Shown: in pieces, positions 8,720 through 17,990 of the stretch
Position numbering within the stretch: position 1 is the stretch's first letter
Layout of the letters: each line of letters opens with the position of its first letter
NCBI GenBank assembly: GCA_943371535.1
Contig: CALRVE020000014.1
Span: 1-64,000 of the forward strand
Source of the DNA: UBA1930 sp943371535
GTDB taxonomy: Bacteria; Bacteroidota; Bacteroidia; Chitinophagales; Chitinophagaceae
Length of the DNA: 64,000 bases
Direction: 5' to 3'
Program-made: the position numbers and the translations under genes
Notes under the pieces: generated by a model
What the model was told of the DNA's origin: nothing
Database searches by the model: none
The model's input: the letters and a program-made list of their open reading frames with translations, nothing else

Positions 8720-9280
8720 ATGAAAAGAGCATTTTTATTAGGAGCCGTTGCAATTGCAACTACATTAATTTCGTTTAAACCAGGCACTAAAAAAGGAACT
8801 GGTGACACTTACACAACCACAGCAGAATCTAAAATCGAATGGGTTGGTTCTAAGAAAGGTGGTTATCATCCTGGTTATTTTTCTGTAAAAAGTGGTAGCC
8901 TTACCATTGATGGTGGAAAATTAACTGGCGGAAAGTTTGTAATTGATGTAGCTGGTGTAAAGGTTACCGATGGTGCAGGTGCTAAATTAGAAGGTCACTT
9001 AAAATCTGGTGATTTTTTTGAAGTTGAGAAATTTCCAGAAGCAACTTTTGAAATTACCAATGTTACCTACACATCTGAAACTGCTATTGAAATTGCTGGA
9101 ACTTTAAATATTAAAGGAACAAGTGTACCATTAAAGTTTCCTGGCTACATTAGAAATGTTGATGGCAACAAATTTTTTGCACAAGCTTTCTTCACATTAG
9201 ATTCAAAATTATTACCAATAACAACAAAATATACAGTACCAGAAGTACCAGTTTCTATACATTTATTTGCAACTAAATAA
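8720..9280 (+). CDS. YceI-like periplasmic lipid-binding protein
   Basis: 186 residues from the ATG at 8720. An upstream in-frame start at 8621 would put 33 polar residues ahead of a proper signal peptide (M-K-R-A-F-L-L-G-A-V-A-I-A-T-T-L). The mature part is a YceI lipocalin-like barrel: S-K-I-E-W-V-G-S-K, then H-L-K-S-G-D-F-F-E-V-E-K-F-P-E-A-T-F and L-N-I-K-G-T-S-V-P-L. YceI proteins bind isoprenoid or amphiphilic lipids in the periplasm. A terminator follows, so it is a single transcription unit. Confidence 0.92.
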   Translation: MKRAFLLGAVAIATTLISFKPGTKKGTGDTYTTTAESKIEWVGSKKGGYHPGYFSVKSGSLTIDGGKLTGGKFVIDVAGVKVTDGAGAKLEGHLKSGDFFEVEKFPEATFEITNVTYTSETAIEIAGTLNIKGTSVPLKFPGYIRNVDGNKFFAQAFFTLDSKLLPITTKYTVPEVPVSIHLFATK

Positions 9281-9309
9281 GTTATTTTTAATCCTCCAAA
9301 TGAGGTGAG

Positions 9310-9345
9310 AGCCCTAATATTTAATTAAAATATTAGGGCTTTTTT
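9310..9345 (+). terminator. Terminator after the YceI gene
   Basis: A perfect 13-bp stem (AGCCCTAATATTT / AAATATTAGGGCT) with a 5-base loop and a T6 run. It starts 30 bases past the stop. Confidence 0.9.
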
Positions 9346-9383
9346 ATGGGTAAAAATAAATAGTAGTAAATTTTAATTGCATG

Positions 9384-9414
9384 TTTGAATAATTATTGTA
9401 AATTCATACTTGTA
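9384..9414 (+). promoter_or_regulatory. Candidate promoter of the second sigma-factor operon
   Basis: TTTG at 9384-9387, a 19-base spacer, then TACTTGTA at 9407-9414. The spacing fits the Bacteroidota sigma-ABfr layout (TTTG-N19-TAnnTTTG), but the -7 element is imperfect. It lies 64 bases before the TTG start at 9479. Confidence 0.4.
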
Positions 9415-9478
9415 AATGGGCATCAAAATTAAGATGCAGCGTATCTAGAATAAGTTCATCATATTAAATTGGCTCAAT

Positions 9479-10015
9479 TTGAACGAGTACGAATTGATAA
9501 AAGGATGCATTAAGCAAGACATCACTTGCCAGCGAATGCTTTTTGAGCAATTGGCTGGCAAAATGTTTACAGTATGCTTACGCTACGCCAATGACCATAT
9601 GGAAGCTGAAGACATGTTGCAAGATGGTTTTATACGTGTATTTAATAATTTACATCAATTTAAATTTGAAGGTTCGTTTGAAGGTTGGGTACGCAGAGTA
9701 ATTGTAAACTGTGCATTAAAGCACTTACAAAAAAAGAGAATACAGTTTACTGAACTGAAAGAAAATTATTTTGATACTTATCATGTAGATTCTTACGCAT
9801 ACAGCAATTTAGGCGAAGAAGAATTGTTAAAACTAATTAGCCAATTACCCGATGGTTACAGAATTGTATTTAACCTGAATATTATTGAAGGATACACTCA
9901 TGACGAAATTGCTCAACTGCTAAACATACAACCAAGTACTAGTCGCAGTCAATTAGTGAAAGCCAGAAAAATGTTACAAGCTCAAATTTTACAATTGCAA
10001 AAAATTGCTGTATAA
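9479..10015 (+). CDS. ECF-type RNA polymerase sigma factor (TTG start)
   Basis: 178 residues. The start is TTG at 9479; there is no ATG before residue 20, and M-N-E-Y-E-L-I-K-G-C-I is a normal beginning for this family. Region 2 has F-T-V-C-L-R-Y-A-N-D-H-M-E-A-E-D-M-L-Q-D-G-F and G-S-F-E-G-W-V-R-R-V. Region 4 has T-H-D-E-I-A-Q-L-L-N-I-Q-P-S-T-S-R-S-Q-L. It is clearly paralogous to the sigma factor at 2374. Its stop overlaps the start of the next gene by one base (TAATG), which points to translational coupling and a regulatory pairing with that membrane protein. Confidence 0.93.
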   Translation: MNEYELIKGCIKQDITCQRMLFEQLAGKMFTVCLRYANDHMEAEDMLQDGFIRVFNNLHQFKFEGSFEGWVRRVIVNCALKHLQKKRIQFTELKENYFDTYHVDSYAYSNLGEEELLKLISQLPDGYRIVFNLNIIEGYTHDEIAQLLNIQPSTSRSQLVKARKMLQAQILQLQKIAV

Positions 10016-11418
10016 TGAGTGACCAACTATTTGATAAGCATATTAAAGAGCAATTAGAAAATTTTGCATCTCCCGTGCCTAAAGGCATGTGGGATAAAAT
10101 TGTAGTAGAACAAAAAAGAAGACCCACCATTTTTTGGTGGAACAGCAAACCATTTTTAGTATTTAGCTTATTGGTAACCATTAGCACATTTGGTGTTTTT
10201 ATGTTGTATCATCAACATAAGGTTGAAACTGCTCAAAGTTTAGTAACAAAAGCTCAACCATTAGTTGCACTTATACATGCTCAAGAAACCAATAACACAA
10301 TAGTTGCCAATTCAAGTTCAAAAATTGAACACCTAGAACCTGAAAAATTAACTACAGCTCAAGCCAATTCAACTAAACAAAATAATTCATCCAATAACAG
10401 TAGTGTTGTAAATAAAAAAGAGGAGTTAAACTCCAATGTCTTTTCTACCAAAATATTGGCTACAACATATTCTACCATTAGAACATTGAAAAATAATTCA
10501 AATAGTAATACAAATAATTTACAAACAGCAGTTCAATCAAACTATGAGCAAAACAATGAGGCTTATGTTTTTCATGCTAGCAAAGCCAATGTAGTAACAA
10601 TTGAAAAGAAACAGCCCTTGTTAAAAAATATATTTTATACAACTCATCAATCATTCATAAAAGATCCCATTGGTTGCCCAGAAGATAAAAGTGGTAATAG
10701 AAATGATTGGTATGTTGAAACCTATCTAGCTCCTGAATTTACCTTTAAAAAAGTAAGTGGTAATTCAGATAATATGCTTTATCTAAATAAAAAAGATAGT
10801 GCCGAATCAATGAGAGGTGGTTTTACATTTGGTGCAAGAATTAGTAAAAATATTACCAACAATATTTTAATAAAAGCTGGTGTTCAATTTTCTCAATTAA
10901 ACGAAGTTGTAAAACTGCGTAGAGAAAATGAACGAAGAATGGTTACCGTAGTTACTATAAGAACTGTTACTGATGCTTTAGGAAATACTACAACAGTAGC
11001 TGATACAAGTACAATTACACAAATTGGATATGTAGAAAGTACAGCAAAAAATTATTATAGAAATATAGAATTACCTGTTGCATTAAGTTATGAATTTGGC
11101 AATAAAAATTTTAAAGCAGCTATTAATGGTGGGGTAATTATGAACCTTAGTTCTTGGTATAGTGGCAGAGTATTAGACACTTCTTATCAATTAGTAAATG
11201 TACATCCAAAAGAAAATGATGGTATTACCAAACATAATATAGCACTGAGTTTGTATGGTAGTGTAAGCTTAATAAAACCCATTACAAACAATATGGATGT
11301 ATTTGCTGAACCCTATTTTAGATACAGTTTATCAAAACTTCAAAATACTGCATATAACTTTAACCAAAGGTTTAGTGCAGCAGGCATTTCACTTGGTATT
11401 CGTTACAAATTAAACTAG
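10015..11418 (+). CDS. Membrane-anchored protein with outer-membrane-barrel-like C-terminus, possible anti-sigma factor
   Basis: 467 residues. Residues 1-38 form a cytoplasmic head with P-V-P-K-G-M-W-D-K-I, a segment often seen at the N-terminus of proteins encoded beside Bacteroidota ECF sigma factors. A single membrane helix follows (about 47-65). Then comes a low-complexity Asn/Ser/Thr-rich linker (about 70-215), and from about residue 230 alternating aromatic beta strands (W-Y-V-E-T-Y-L-A-P-E-F-T-F) resembling PorT-like beta-barrels. The one-base overlap with the sigma gene suggests it restrains or senses for that factor. That role is inferred; no anti-sigma domain is unmistakable. Confidence 0.75.
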   Translation: MSDQLFDKHIKEQLENFASPVPKGMWDKIVVEQKRRPTIFWWNSKPFLVFSLLVTISTFGVFMLYHQHKVETAQSLVTKAQPLVALIHAQETNNTIVANSSSKIEHLEPEKLTTAQANSTKQNNSSNNSSVVNKKEELNSNVFSTKILATTYSTIRTLKNNSNSNTNNLQTAVQSNYEQNNEAYVFHASKANVVTIEKKQPLLKNIFYTTHQSFIKDPIGCPEDKSGNRNDWYVETYLAPEFTFKKVSGNSDNMLYLNKKDSAESMRGGFTFGARISKNITNNILIKAGVQFSQLNEVVKLRRENERRMVTVVTIRTVTDALGNTTTVADTSTITQIGYVESTAKNYYRNIELPVALSYEFGNKNFKAAINGGVIMNLSSWYSGRVLDTSYQLVNVHPKENDGITKHNIALSLYGSVSLIKPITNNMDVFAEPYFRYSLSKLQNTAYNFNQRFSAAGISLGIRYKLN

Positions 11419-11470
11419 TAAAAGCAACAAAATTCTTTCTTGTTGTATCTAAGTTTCAAAGGAATTTTAC

Positions 11471-12460
11471 GTGAAACTAATTTTACCTACTTTGTTTATA
11501 CTGATTGTTTTTTCGGGATGCAAAAAAGAATTTTCCGAAGAATTTCATGTATACAATAATGGTTTAAATGATGTTGAATGGAGAACTCAATCTACCTCAA
11601 CCGATCCCACAAATGAAATTACTGCTGTATTAAGTAACGACTTTCCAGTGTTACTAGATACATTAAATACCGATTCAAGCAGAACATTAAAATTCAATGA
11701 TTCTTTAAGTATTTCTTTAACTGGTTTAGCAGGAAATGGCACGGCACCTGGAACTTCCATCAACGGAACAATTGTTGTGAAATTAATTCACCTCAAAAAG
11801 AAAGGCGATTTTATACGATTTGCAAAACCTACCACTAGCTTTAATGCTTTATTACATACAAGTGGTGCGTTTAATACAATACTTTATAAAAATGGGCAGC
11901 CTATACAATTAGATACTATTACTAAATACAATATTGCTTATTCGTTTGTTAATAATACTAACACGATGCGATATTTTTATGAAGACTCTATTACCAATAA
12001 TTTAGATACCATTAAAACATGGTTTCAAAGTAACTATTATGGAGGTGTTTATCCTTATCAGTTTGTAGATTCAATTACTAATATTGTAAATAAAGGTTAC
12101 AACATTTATTCTAGAAAACTCAACTGGATTAGTAGTAATAAATATAACGACAGTACACTTCCGTCAACCAGTGTTCATGTAAAACTACCTGCTAACTTTA
12201 ATAATACCAATAGCCAAGTGTATGCTGTTTTTAACAATCAAGCAACTATTGTTCGTTTAAAACCCAACTTAACAGCAAAAGAATTTACGTTTGAAAAAAT
12301 TCCTTTGAACAGCAACCCAACATTTGTAGTAATAAGTAAAATTGGGAACGATTTATTTTTAGGTACTAGTGTACATACAGTAATTAATAGCAATGTAATA
12401 AATATTACACCACAAACAAGAACACTTAACTTTATTCAAGCGTATTTAGATAGTTTATAA
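11471..12460 (+). CDS. Lipoprotein of unknown function in the sigma-factor operon
   Basis: 329 residues starting at GTG (11471), preceded by AAAGGAATTTTAC, one of the better ribosome-binding sites in the window. A lipoprotein signal ends in V-F-S-G-C with lipidation Cys17. The rest is polar, rich in Asn, Thr and Ser, with beta-strand character, and matches no family I recognise. It lies 52 bases after the membrane protein and is probably the third gene of the sigma operon, so it may be a target or envelope sensor part. Its stop lies one base from the end of the convergent metal transporter gene. Confidence 0.75.
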   Translation: MKLILPTLFILIVFSGCKKEFSEEFHVYNNGLNDVEWRTQSTSTDPTNEITAVLSNDFPVLLDTLNTDSSRTLKFNDSLSISLTGLAGNGTAPGTSINGTIVVKLIHLKKKGDFIRFAKPTTSFNALLHTSGAFNTILYKNGQPIQLDTITKYNIAYSFVNNTNTMRYFYEDSITNNLDTIKTWFQSNYYGGVYPYQFVDSITNIVNKGYNIYSRKLNWISSNKYNDSTLPSTSVHVKLPANFNNTNSQVYAVFNNQATIVRLKPNLTAKEFTFEKIPLNSNPTFVVISKIGNDLFLGTSVHTVINSNVINITPQTRTLNFIQAYLDSL

Positions 12461-12461
12461 T

Positions 12462-13178
12462 TTAGTGTGCCCCACCACTAATTAATTTGGCAATGGCAAA
12501 AGCTGCACTTGCAGCAGTAGCACCAATCAACATAACTTTTGTTGCTCCCCACCAAACATTAACGCCAGTCATTTTACTTTTAAAGTATCCAAAAATAAAT
12601 AAGCAAAACAAAGTAATGATGGCAGAGTATTTTAGCCCTTCTAAAGAATGGGTTACAAAAAAGTAAGGAACTAAAGGAATTAATCCACCTACTACATAAG
12701 ACAAACCAATATTAAATGCACTTTTAGAAGCTCGTTTAGGGTCGGGCTCTGTTAATCCTAGTTCATGCTTCATCATAAAATCAACCCACTTCTTTTCATC
12801 TTTAATAATTTCTTGAGTGGCTTGTTCAACAATGGGTTCGGTTAAACCCCATTCTCTAAAAACTTTTCTCACTTCTTCAATTTCAACTTCACGTTTATGT
12901 ACCAATTCCCAATATTCATTTTTCAATTCACTATTGTAATGGTCTTGTTCTGTTTTTCCAGCTAAATAGCCACCCAAGCCCATTGCTATAGAGCCTGCAA
13001 CAATTTCAGCTAGACCAGCAATCCAAACCAATTCTACATTATCGTGTATTGCACCACTTAAGCCAGCAGCTAAAGCAAATGGAACCGTTAATCCATCGCT
13101 CATCCCAATTACTACATCACGCAAAAAATCGCTGCTTTGTAAATGCTCTTCATAATGATGTAAATGTGTGTCTTGCAT
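12462..13178 (-). CDS. VIT1/CCC1-family iron or manganese transporter
   Basis: 238 residues. Two membrane-helix pairs flank a hydrophilic insert. The N-terminal D-V-V-I-G-M-S-D-G-L-T-V-P-F-A-L-A-A-G-L-S-G-A is the VIT1/CCC1 signature, followed by E-I-V-A-G-S-I-A-M-G-L-G-G-Y-L. The acidic middle stretch (about 85-140) corresponds to the cytoplasmic metal-binding domain. Family members move Fe2+ or Mn2+ out of the cytoplasm by proton exchange. It may form a unit with the AMP nucleosidase gene upstream (8-base gap). Confidence 0.9.
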   Translation of the reverse strand: MQDTHLHHYEEHLQSSDFLRDVVIGMSDGLTVPFALAAGLSGAIHDNVELVWIAGLAEIVAGSIAMGLGGYLAGKTEQDHYNSELKNEYWELVHKREVEIEEVRKVFREWGLTEPIVEQATQEIIKDEKKWVDFMMKHELGLTEPDPKRASKSAFNIGLSYVVGGLIPLVPYFFVTHSLEGLKYSAIITLFCLFIFGYFKSKMTGVNVWWGATKVMLIGATAASAAFAIAKLISGGAH

Positions 13179-13186
13179 ATTCGAAA

Positions 13187-13957
13187 TTAAAAATGTAAAT
13201 GTCTTACTGTTGCACCATTATTAATGAGTTGTTTTAATGAATCAATTCCAATTTTTAAATGACGGTCTACAAATTGAGAAGTTACCTTTTTATCACTTGC
13301 TTCTGTTTTTACGCCTTCTGGAACCATTGGACTATCACTTACCAACAATAAAGCACCTGTAGGAATTTGATTGTAAAAACCCACCATAAAAACAGTGGCT
13401 GTTTCCATATCAATAGCATAAGCCCTTACTCTAGTCAAATGGTTTTTAAATTCTTCATCATGCTCCCAAACACGTCTATTGGTGGTATAAACAGTTCCAG
13501 TCCAATAATCCGTTTTATGATCTCTTATTGTTGTTGAAATTGCTTTTTGCAAAGCAAATGCAGGCAATGCAGGTACTTCTGGTGGAAAGTAATCATTACT
13601 TGTTCCTTCACCTCTAATTGCAGCAATAGGTAAAATTAAATCTCCAATTTTATTGCGTTTTTTCAATCCGCCACATTTTCCTAAAAACAAAACAGCTTTA
13701 GGCTTTATTGCACTTAATAAATCCATTACAGTTGCAGCACCAGGGCTTCCCATTCCAAAATTGATAATGGTTATACCATCGGCAGTTGCACATTGAAAAG
13801 GTTTGTCTTTTCCTATTACTTGTACTTTATTCCACTTGGCAAACATTTCTACATAGTTACTAAAATTGGTCAGTAAAATATACTTGCCAAAGTTTTCTAA
13901 CTTCTCTCCTGTATAACGTGGTAACCAATTGTTGACTATTTCTTGTTTTGTCTTCAT
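13187..13957 (-). CDS. amn: AMP nucleosidase (short type)
   Basis: 256 residues from the ATG at 13957. A longer frame to 14107 overlaps the divergent gene and has no family-like content; an ATG at 13966 is the alternative. The core is a purine-nucleoside-phosphorylase fold: I-I-N-F-G-M-G-S-P-G-A-A-T, V-L-F-L-G-K-C-G-G-L, and A-Y-A-I-D-M-E-T-A-T-V-F with the catalytic M-E-T segment, then L-L-V-S-D-S-P. It splits AMP into adenine and ribose-5-phosphate. The length matches the Bacteroidota short form without the regulatory N-terminal domain of E. coli Amn. Confidence 0.88.
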   Translation of the reverse strand: MKTKQEIVNNWLPRYTGEKLENFGKYILLTNFSNYVEMFAKWNKVQVIGKDKPFQCATADGITIINFGMGSPGAATVMDLLSAIKPKAVLFLGKCGGLKKRNKIGDLILPIAAIRGEGTSNDYFPPEVPALPAFALQKAISTTIRDHKTDYWTGTVYTTNRRVWEHDEEFKNHLTRVRAYAIDMETATVFMVGFYNQIPTGALLLVSDSPMVPEGVKTEASDKKVTSQFVDRHLKIGIDSLKQLINNGATVRHLHF

Positions 13958-14042
13958 AAAATTCATTTTATCATTAGTAATAAAGCCATGGTATATTTGA
14001 AAAACCATTTGTAAAAATAAGAAAATTGTTCTACAATACTGT

Positions 14043-14468
14043 ATGATAAAAATCGTGTATCCTGCACCCACTTTTAAAATTAAAAAAGAAGATAACAAAG
14101 AATTCATTTTTGATGGAATCAGAAAGAGATGGGTTGTATTAACACCAGAAGAATGGGTGCGTCAAAATATTATTCAATATTTAATAGAAGAAAAAAAATA
14201 TCCAAAAAGTTTATTTGCTATTGAAAAAGAAATAATGTTGGGTGAACTAAAAAGAAGATGTGATATAGTAATTTATAAAGACACTATACCTTGGATGATT
14301 ATTGAGTGTAAAGAAATGAATGTACCTGTAAATGAAAAAACCTTTGACCAAATATTAAATTATAATCAAACATTAAATGTAGAGTACTTAGTTACAACCA
14401 ATGGCAATAGCACATTTGCCATAAATTGTTTAACCCAAACATGGTTAACAGAATTACCCAACTATTAG
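14043..14468 (+). CDS. Stand-alone HsdR N-terminal-domain-like protein (PD-(D/E)xK fold)
   Basis: 141 residues. After F-D-G-I-R-K-R-W-V-V-L-T-P-E-E-W-V-R-Q, the centre shows R-R-C-D-I-V-I-Y and W-M-I-I-E-C-K-E, matching the D...E-x-K core of restriction-endonuclease-like folds as in the type I restriction HsdR N-terminal domain. No helicase domain, methylase or specificity subunit is nearby, so this is not a restriction system. Similar stand-alone proteins are common in Bacteroidota and of unknown role. It is divergent from amn and convergent with the GH43 gene, with a gap of two bases. Confidence 0.8.
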   Translation: MIKIVYPAPTFKIKKEDNKEFIFDGIRKRWVVLTPEEWVRQNIIQYLIEEKKYPKSLFAIEKEIMLGELKRRCDIVIYKDTIPWMIIECKEMNVPVNEKTFDQILNYNQTLNVEYLVTTNGNSTFAINCLTQTWLTELPNY

Positions 14469-14470
14469 AC

Positions 14471-16153
14471 TTACTTTTCTATTCTAAACCAATCAACATC
14501 TGCATACCCCATTTCACTAGTTTTGTTATTACCAACAGCAAACAAGCCAACTTTAGCTCCAATCCATTTACCTTTTCTAGCTGCAAATGGTTCTCCTAAT
14601 TGTTTAAATTGAATACCATCTTCACTATAACTAAAGATGCATTTAGCATTACCCCATTTACTATTTTCACTTCTAATGTATTGTTGATAATCTGTATCAG
14701 TTGGTAGTACATTAATTACTTGTACCTTGAAATAAATAGTACTAGCATTTACTATAATTTCATCCATCCTAGTTTCAGTTTTACCTTTATCGGCGTTGAT
14801 ACATTTTGCTTGTGCAACAACCAACCCTTTATTTATTTTCTTGATGGATATGTAGGCATAGTCTAACCCACTAATCATTAATCCAGCTTCATCATCGTTA
14901 GCTCTTGGTGTAAAACTAAGTTTAGTTGTTGCTGTAAAATTGGGGGCAGGAAATTTTTGTGAAAATAAATTAGGAATATTCCACAGGTTAATAGTATCGG
15001 GCTTGGGTACATTGAATAACCTTAAAAAACCATAGTTAGTACCAGCGGGTAAAAAGAAATTGGTTTGTCTGTTTGCATTCCATTGCCATTGTAAACCAAT
15101 TGTGTTGGTATTAAATTCATCACTTTCATGTGGTGTTTGAATTGGATAAGATTTACCAACATTGGGTTTTTTATAGGTTTCAACAGGCTCTCCAATGCCA
15201 TTTCCATCTTTATCAACTCCCATTATTGGCCAATCATTTTTCCATTGCATAGGTTGTAAATGCACAATTCTACCATATGCATCTTTATCTTGAAAATGAA
15301 TAAACCAACTCTCTCCTGTTTGCGTTTCAACCCAAGCTCCTTGATGCGGTCCATTAAAATTGGTACTACCTTGTTCCAATACAATCTTATGTTCATATGG
15401 CCCATCAATATGTTTACTTCTTAATACCAATTGCCATCCCTGTCCAACACCACCTGCAGGTGCAAAAACATAATAGTATCCATTTCGTTTGTGTATTTTA
15501 GGCCCTTCAACAGTTGGATGTTTATCATGACCATCAAATATAATTGCACCATCATCTAACAGTCGAGTTCCGTCAGCACTCATTCTATGCAATAATAAAA
15601 TACTCTTCATTCCACTTCTACTTGCAGCAACACCGGCTACTAAATATGCTTTACCATCTTCATCCCAAAACGGGCAAGGATCTATCCAACCTTTTGCTTT
15701 TTTTATTAAAAGGGGTTCACTCCATGGTCCAGTAATATTTTTAGCTTTCAGCATATAAACACCTTCATCTGGATCGGGATAAAAAATATAAAACTCCCCT
15801 TTATGATAACGTATTGCAGGAGCCCAAACTCCACCACCATGCTGTACTTTAGTAAATCTTTCGTAAGGAAGTTGCTGAGTAAATGCATGGCCAATTAACG
15901 ACCAATTAACCAAGTCTTTTGAATGTAATATTGGCAATCCCGGCACATAATTAAAACTAGAGGCAGTCATATAATAATCATCTCCAACACGTATTACATC
16001 TGGGTCGCTATAATCTGCATGCAAAATTGGGTTGGTATAAGTACCGTTCCCATTATCGGCTTTCCAAACTTTTGAAATATAGGGCTGTTGAGCCATTCCA
16101 TTCATTTGAAAAAAAACTATTGTACATATTAGAATGAAGTAATAATTCCTCAT
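14471..16153 (-). CDS. Glycoside hydrolase family 43 protein (beta-xylosidase or arabinofuranosidase type), secreted
   Basis: 560 residues from the ATG at 16153, which gives a clean signal peptide (I-L-I-C-T-I-V-F-F...G-M-A-Q). The five-bladed catalytic domain has N-P-I-L-H-A-D-Y-S-D-P-D-V-I-R (general base Asp), G-W-I-D-P-C-P-F-W-D (pKa-modulating Asp) and P-T-V-E-G-P-K-I-H (general acid Glu). A C-terminal beta-sandwich from about residue 350 is typical of two-domain GH43 enzymes. It would release xylose or arabinose from plant-cell-wall oligosaccharides in the periplasm or outside, feeding the adjacent symporter and xylA/xylB. Confidence 0.93.
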   Translation of the reverse strand: MRNYYFILICTIVFFQMNGMAQQPYISKVWKADNGNGTYTNPILHADYSDPDVIRVGDDYYMTASSFNYVPGLPILHSKDLVNWSLIGHAFTQQLPYERFTKVQHGGGVWAPAIRYHKGEFYIFYPDPDEGVYMLKAKNITGPWSEPLLIKKAKGWIDPCPFWDEDGKAYLVAGVAASRSGMKSILLLHRMSADGTRLLDDGAIIFDGHDKHPTVEGPKIHKRNGYYYVFAPAGGVGQGWQLVLRSKHIDGPYEHKIVLEQGSTNFNGPHQGAWVETQTGESWFIHFQDKDAYGRIVHLQPMQWKNDWPIMGVDKDGNGIGEPVETYKKPNVGKSYPIQTPHESDEFNTNTIGLQWQWNANRQTNFFLPAGTNYGFLRLFNVPKPDTINLWNIPNLFSQKFPAPNFTATTKLSFTPRANDDEAGLMISGLDYAYISIKKINKGLVVAQAKCINADKGKTETRMDEIIVNASTIYFKVQVINVLPTDTDYQQYIRSENSKWGNAKCIFSYSEDGIQFKQLGEPFAARKGKWIGAKVGLFAVGNNKTSEMGYADVDWFRIEK

Positions 16154-16258
16154 GAAGCAATATTTTAACTTACATAAAAAAAGTATTAGCATACAATTAA
16201 GAAAATTATATGCTAATACATGCTTATAAATTTGTTCATCTACAATTAAAAATGAATT

Positions 16259-17944
16259 TTACCAGAATAGCGTATACAATGCAACTAGAATACCTAGTAC
16301 TAACATGGATCCTACAGCAAAACCTGTATTTGTTTTAAACATTGATTTATCTACTTCTAATCCTTTAGATGGAATACCTCTTTTAGCATCGTACAAACTA
16401 ATTACTACCATTGATAAAACAGAGATTACAAATACAAAACCCATTCTATCTAAGAAAGGAATTTCATATAACATAGAACCATCTTTCTGTTGAACTAAGG
16501 TTGCAAAGCCCATAGAATGCAACCAACTTAGATCTACAACATGTGGTAAAAATTTAAATACTACACTTAAAATAAACCCACCAATTGTAGCAAACATAGC
16601 TGCATTTGAGCTTGTTTTTTTCCAGAAAAAACCAAGTATAAACATGGCAAAAATTCCTGGACTTACAAAACCAGTATACTCTTGAATAAATTCAAAACCA
16701 CCTTTTTTATCAATACCTAAAAATGGTGCTATAATAACTGCAATTAACATAGCCACTAGCACAGTTAGTTTACCAACTTTTACCAATTGCTTTTCTGAAG
16801 CATCGGGACTTAATTTTTTTTGATAAATATCTAACGTAAATATGGTTGATATACTATTTACTTTACCTGCCAAAGATGCCACTACAGCTGCTGTTAATGC
16901 TGCAAAAGACAACCCTTTTAAACCAGTTGGTAATAGGTTGAGTAATACTGGATAAGCTTTATCAGGGTTTAAAACACCATCTTGCAACATTTCTGTTTGT
17001 AACCCTCCTTTTTGATGAATTACATAAGCTGCAATACCTGGTAATACCACAATTACTGGCATTAATAACTTTAAAAATGCAGCAAATAAAATACCACTAC
17101 GAGCTGTTTTCAAATCGGCACCTAATGCACGTTGTGTAATGTATTGATTACAGCCCCAATAATTAAGATTTACAATCCACATTCCACCAAACAAAACTGT
17201 TAATCCTGGTAAGCTAGGAAAATTGTCATTCTCTTTAGTGAGTACCATATGAAAATGATCATCTGATTGACTCATCATATAATTAAAGCCATCTACAATA
17301 CCTGTTTGACCATTCAATTCAGCCACTCTATTTAATGCTAAGTAAGTAGTAACTAAACCGCCAATAATTAAAAATACTACTTGAATAACATCGGTATAGC
17401 CAATTACTTTCATTCCGCCTAAAGCAATAATAATTGAAAATGCTGCTAAGCCATACATACACAAATTGGTATCAATACCAGAAATGCCATTGATAGCCAA
17501 TGCACCTAAATATAAAATAGAAGTAAGGTTAACTACTACATACAAAAGCAACCAAAACACAGCCATAATCATTGCTACAGAAGAATTATAGCGTTGATTT
17601 AGGAACTGTGGCATGGTATAAATTTTATTCTTGAGATAAACAGGAATAAAAAATACAGCTACAATAATTAAAGTTGCAGCAGCCATCCATTCGTAGGTAG
17701 AAATAGCTAAACCCATTTTAAAACCATTTCCACTCATTGCAATAAATTGCTCTGATGAAATGTTGGAAGCTATTAATGATGTACCAATTGCCCACCACGT
17801 TAATGAACCCTCAGCTAAAAAGTAATCATGAGAGGCAGAAACAGTTTTCTTTTTTTTCTTATAGTAAATATATAAACCATAAGAAGCAACCATAATAAAA
17901 TAAAAGAAAAATACAATGTAATCTTTGGTATGTAAGCTATTCAT
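16259..17944 (-). CDS. Sodium/sugar symporter, SSS family (probable xylose importer)
   Basis: 561 residues with about 14 predicted membrane helices, the size and layout of SGLT-type symporters. Family segments include W-W-A-I-G-T-S-L-I-A-S-N-I-S-S-E-Q-F near helix 1, A-L-G-G-M-K-V-I-G-Y-T-D-V-I-Q, W-G-C-N-Q-Y-I-T-Q-R-A-L-G-A, and A-A-V-V-A-S-L-A-G-K-V-N-S-I-S-T in the Na+-site region. The position between xylA and a GH43 glycosidase suggests xylose as substrate; galactose or glucose cannot be excluded. It begins 46 bases after xylA and is probably cotranscribed. Confidence 0.93.
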   Translation of the reverse strand: MNSLHTKDYIVFFFYFIMVASYGLYIYYKKKKKTVSASHDYFLAEGSLTWWAIGTSLIASNISSEQFIAMSGNGFKMGLAISTYEWMAAATLIIVAVFFIPVYLKNKIYTMPQFLNQRYNSSVAMIMAVFWLLLYVVVNLTSILYLGALAINGISGIDTNLCMYGLAAFSIIIALGGMKVIGYTDVIQVVFLIIGGLVTTYLALNRVAELNGQTGIVDGFNYMMSQSDDHFHMVLTKENDNFPSLPGLTVLFGGMWIVNLNYWGCNQYITQRALGADLKTARSGILFAAFLKLLMPVIVVLPGIAAYVIHQKGGLQTEMLQDGVLNPDKAYPVLLNLLPTGLKGLSFAALTAAVVASLAGKVNSISTIFTLDIYQKKLSPDASEKQLVKVGKLTVLVAMLIAVIIAPFLGIDKKGGFEFIQEYTGFVSPGIFAMFILGFFWKKTSSNAAMFATIGGFILSVVFKFLPHVVDLSWLHSMGFATLVQQKDGSMLYEIPFLDRMGFVFVISVLSMVVISLYDAKRGIPSKGLEVDKSMFKTNTGFAVGSMLVLGILVALYTLFW

Positions 17945-17990
17945 GTGAGCAAAACTTGGGTTAGAATTGGTTTTGAAAAGTTGAATATAG

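Noticed and set aside
13958..14107. N-terminal extension of AMP nucleosidase
   Set aside because: It overlaps the start of the divergent HsdR-N-like gene and encodes an unrelated hydrophobic stretch.
14043..14468. Part of a restriction-modification or defence system
   Set aside because: The protein resembles only the HsdR N-terminal domain. No helicase, methylase, specificity or toxin partner lies nearby, and stand-alone versions are ordinary in this phylum.
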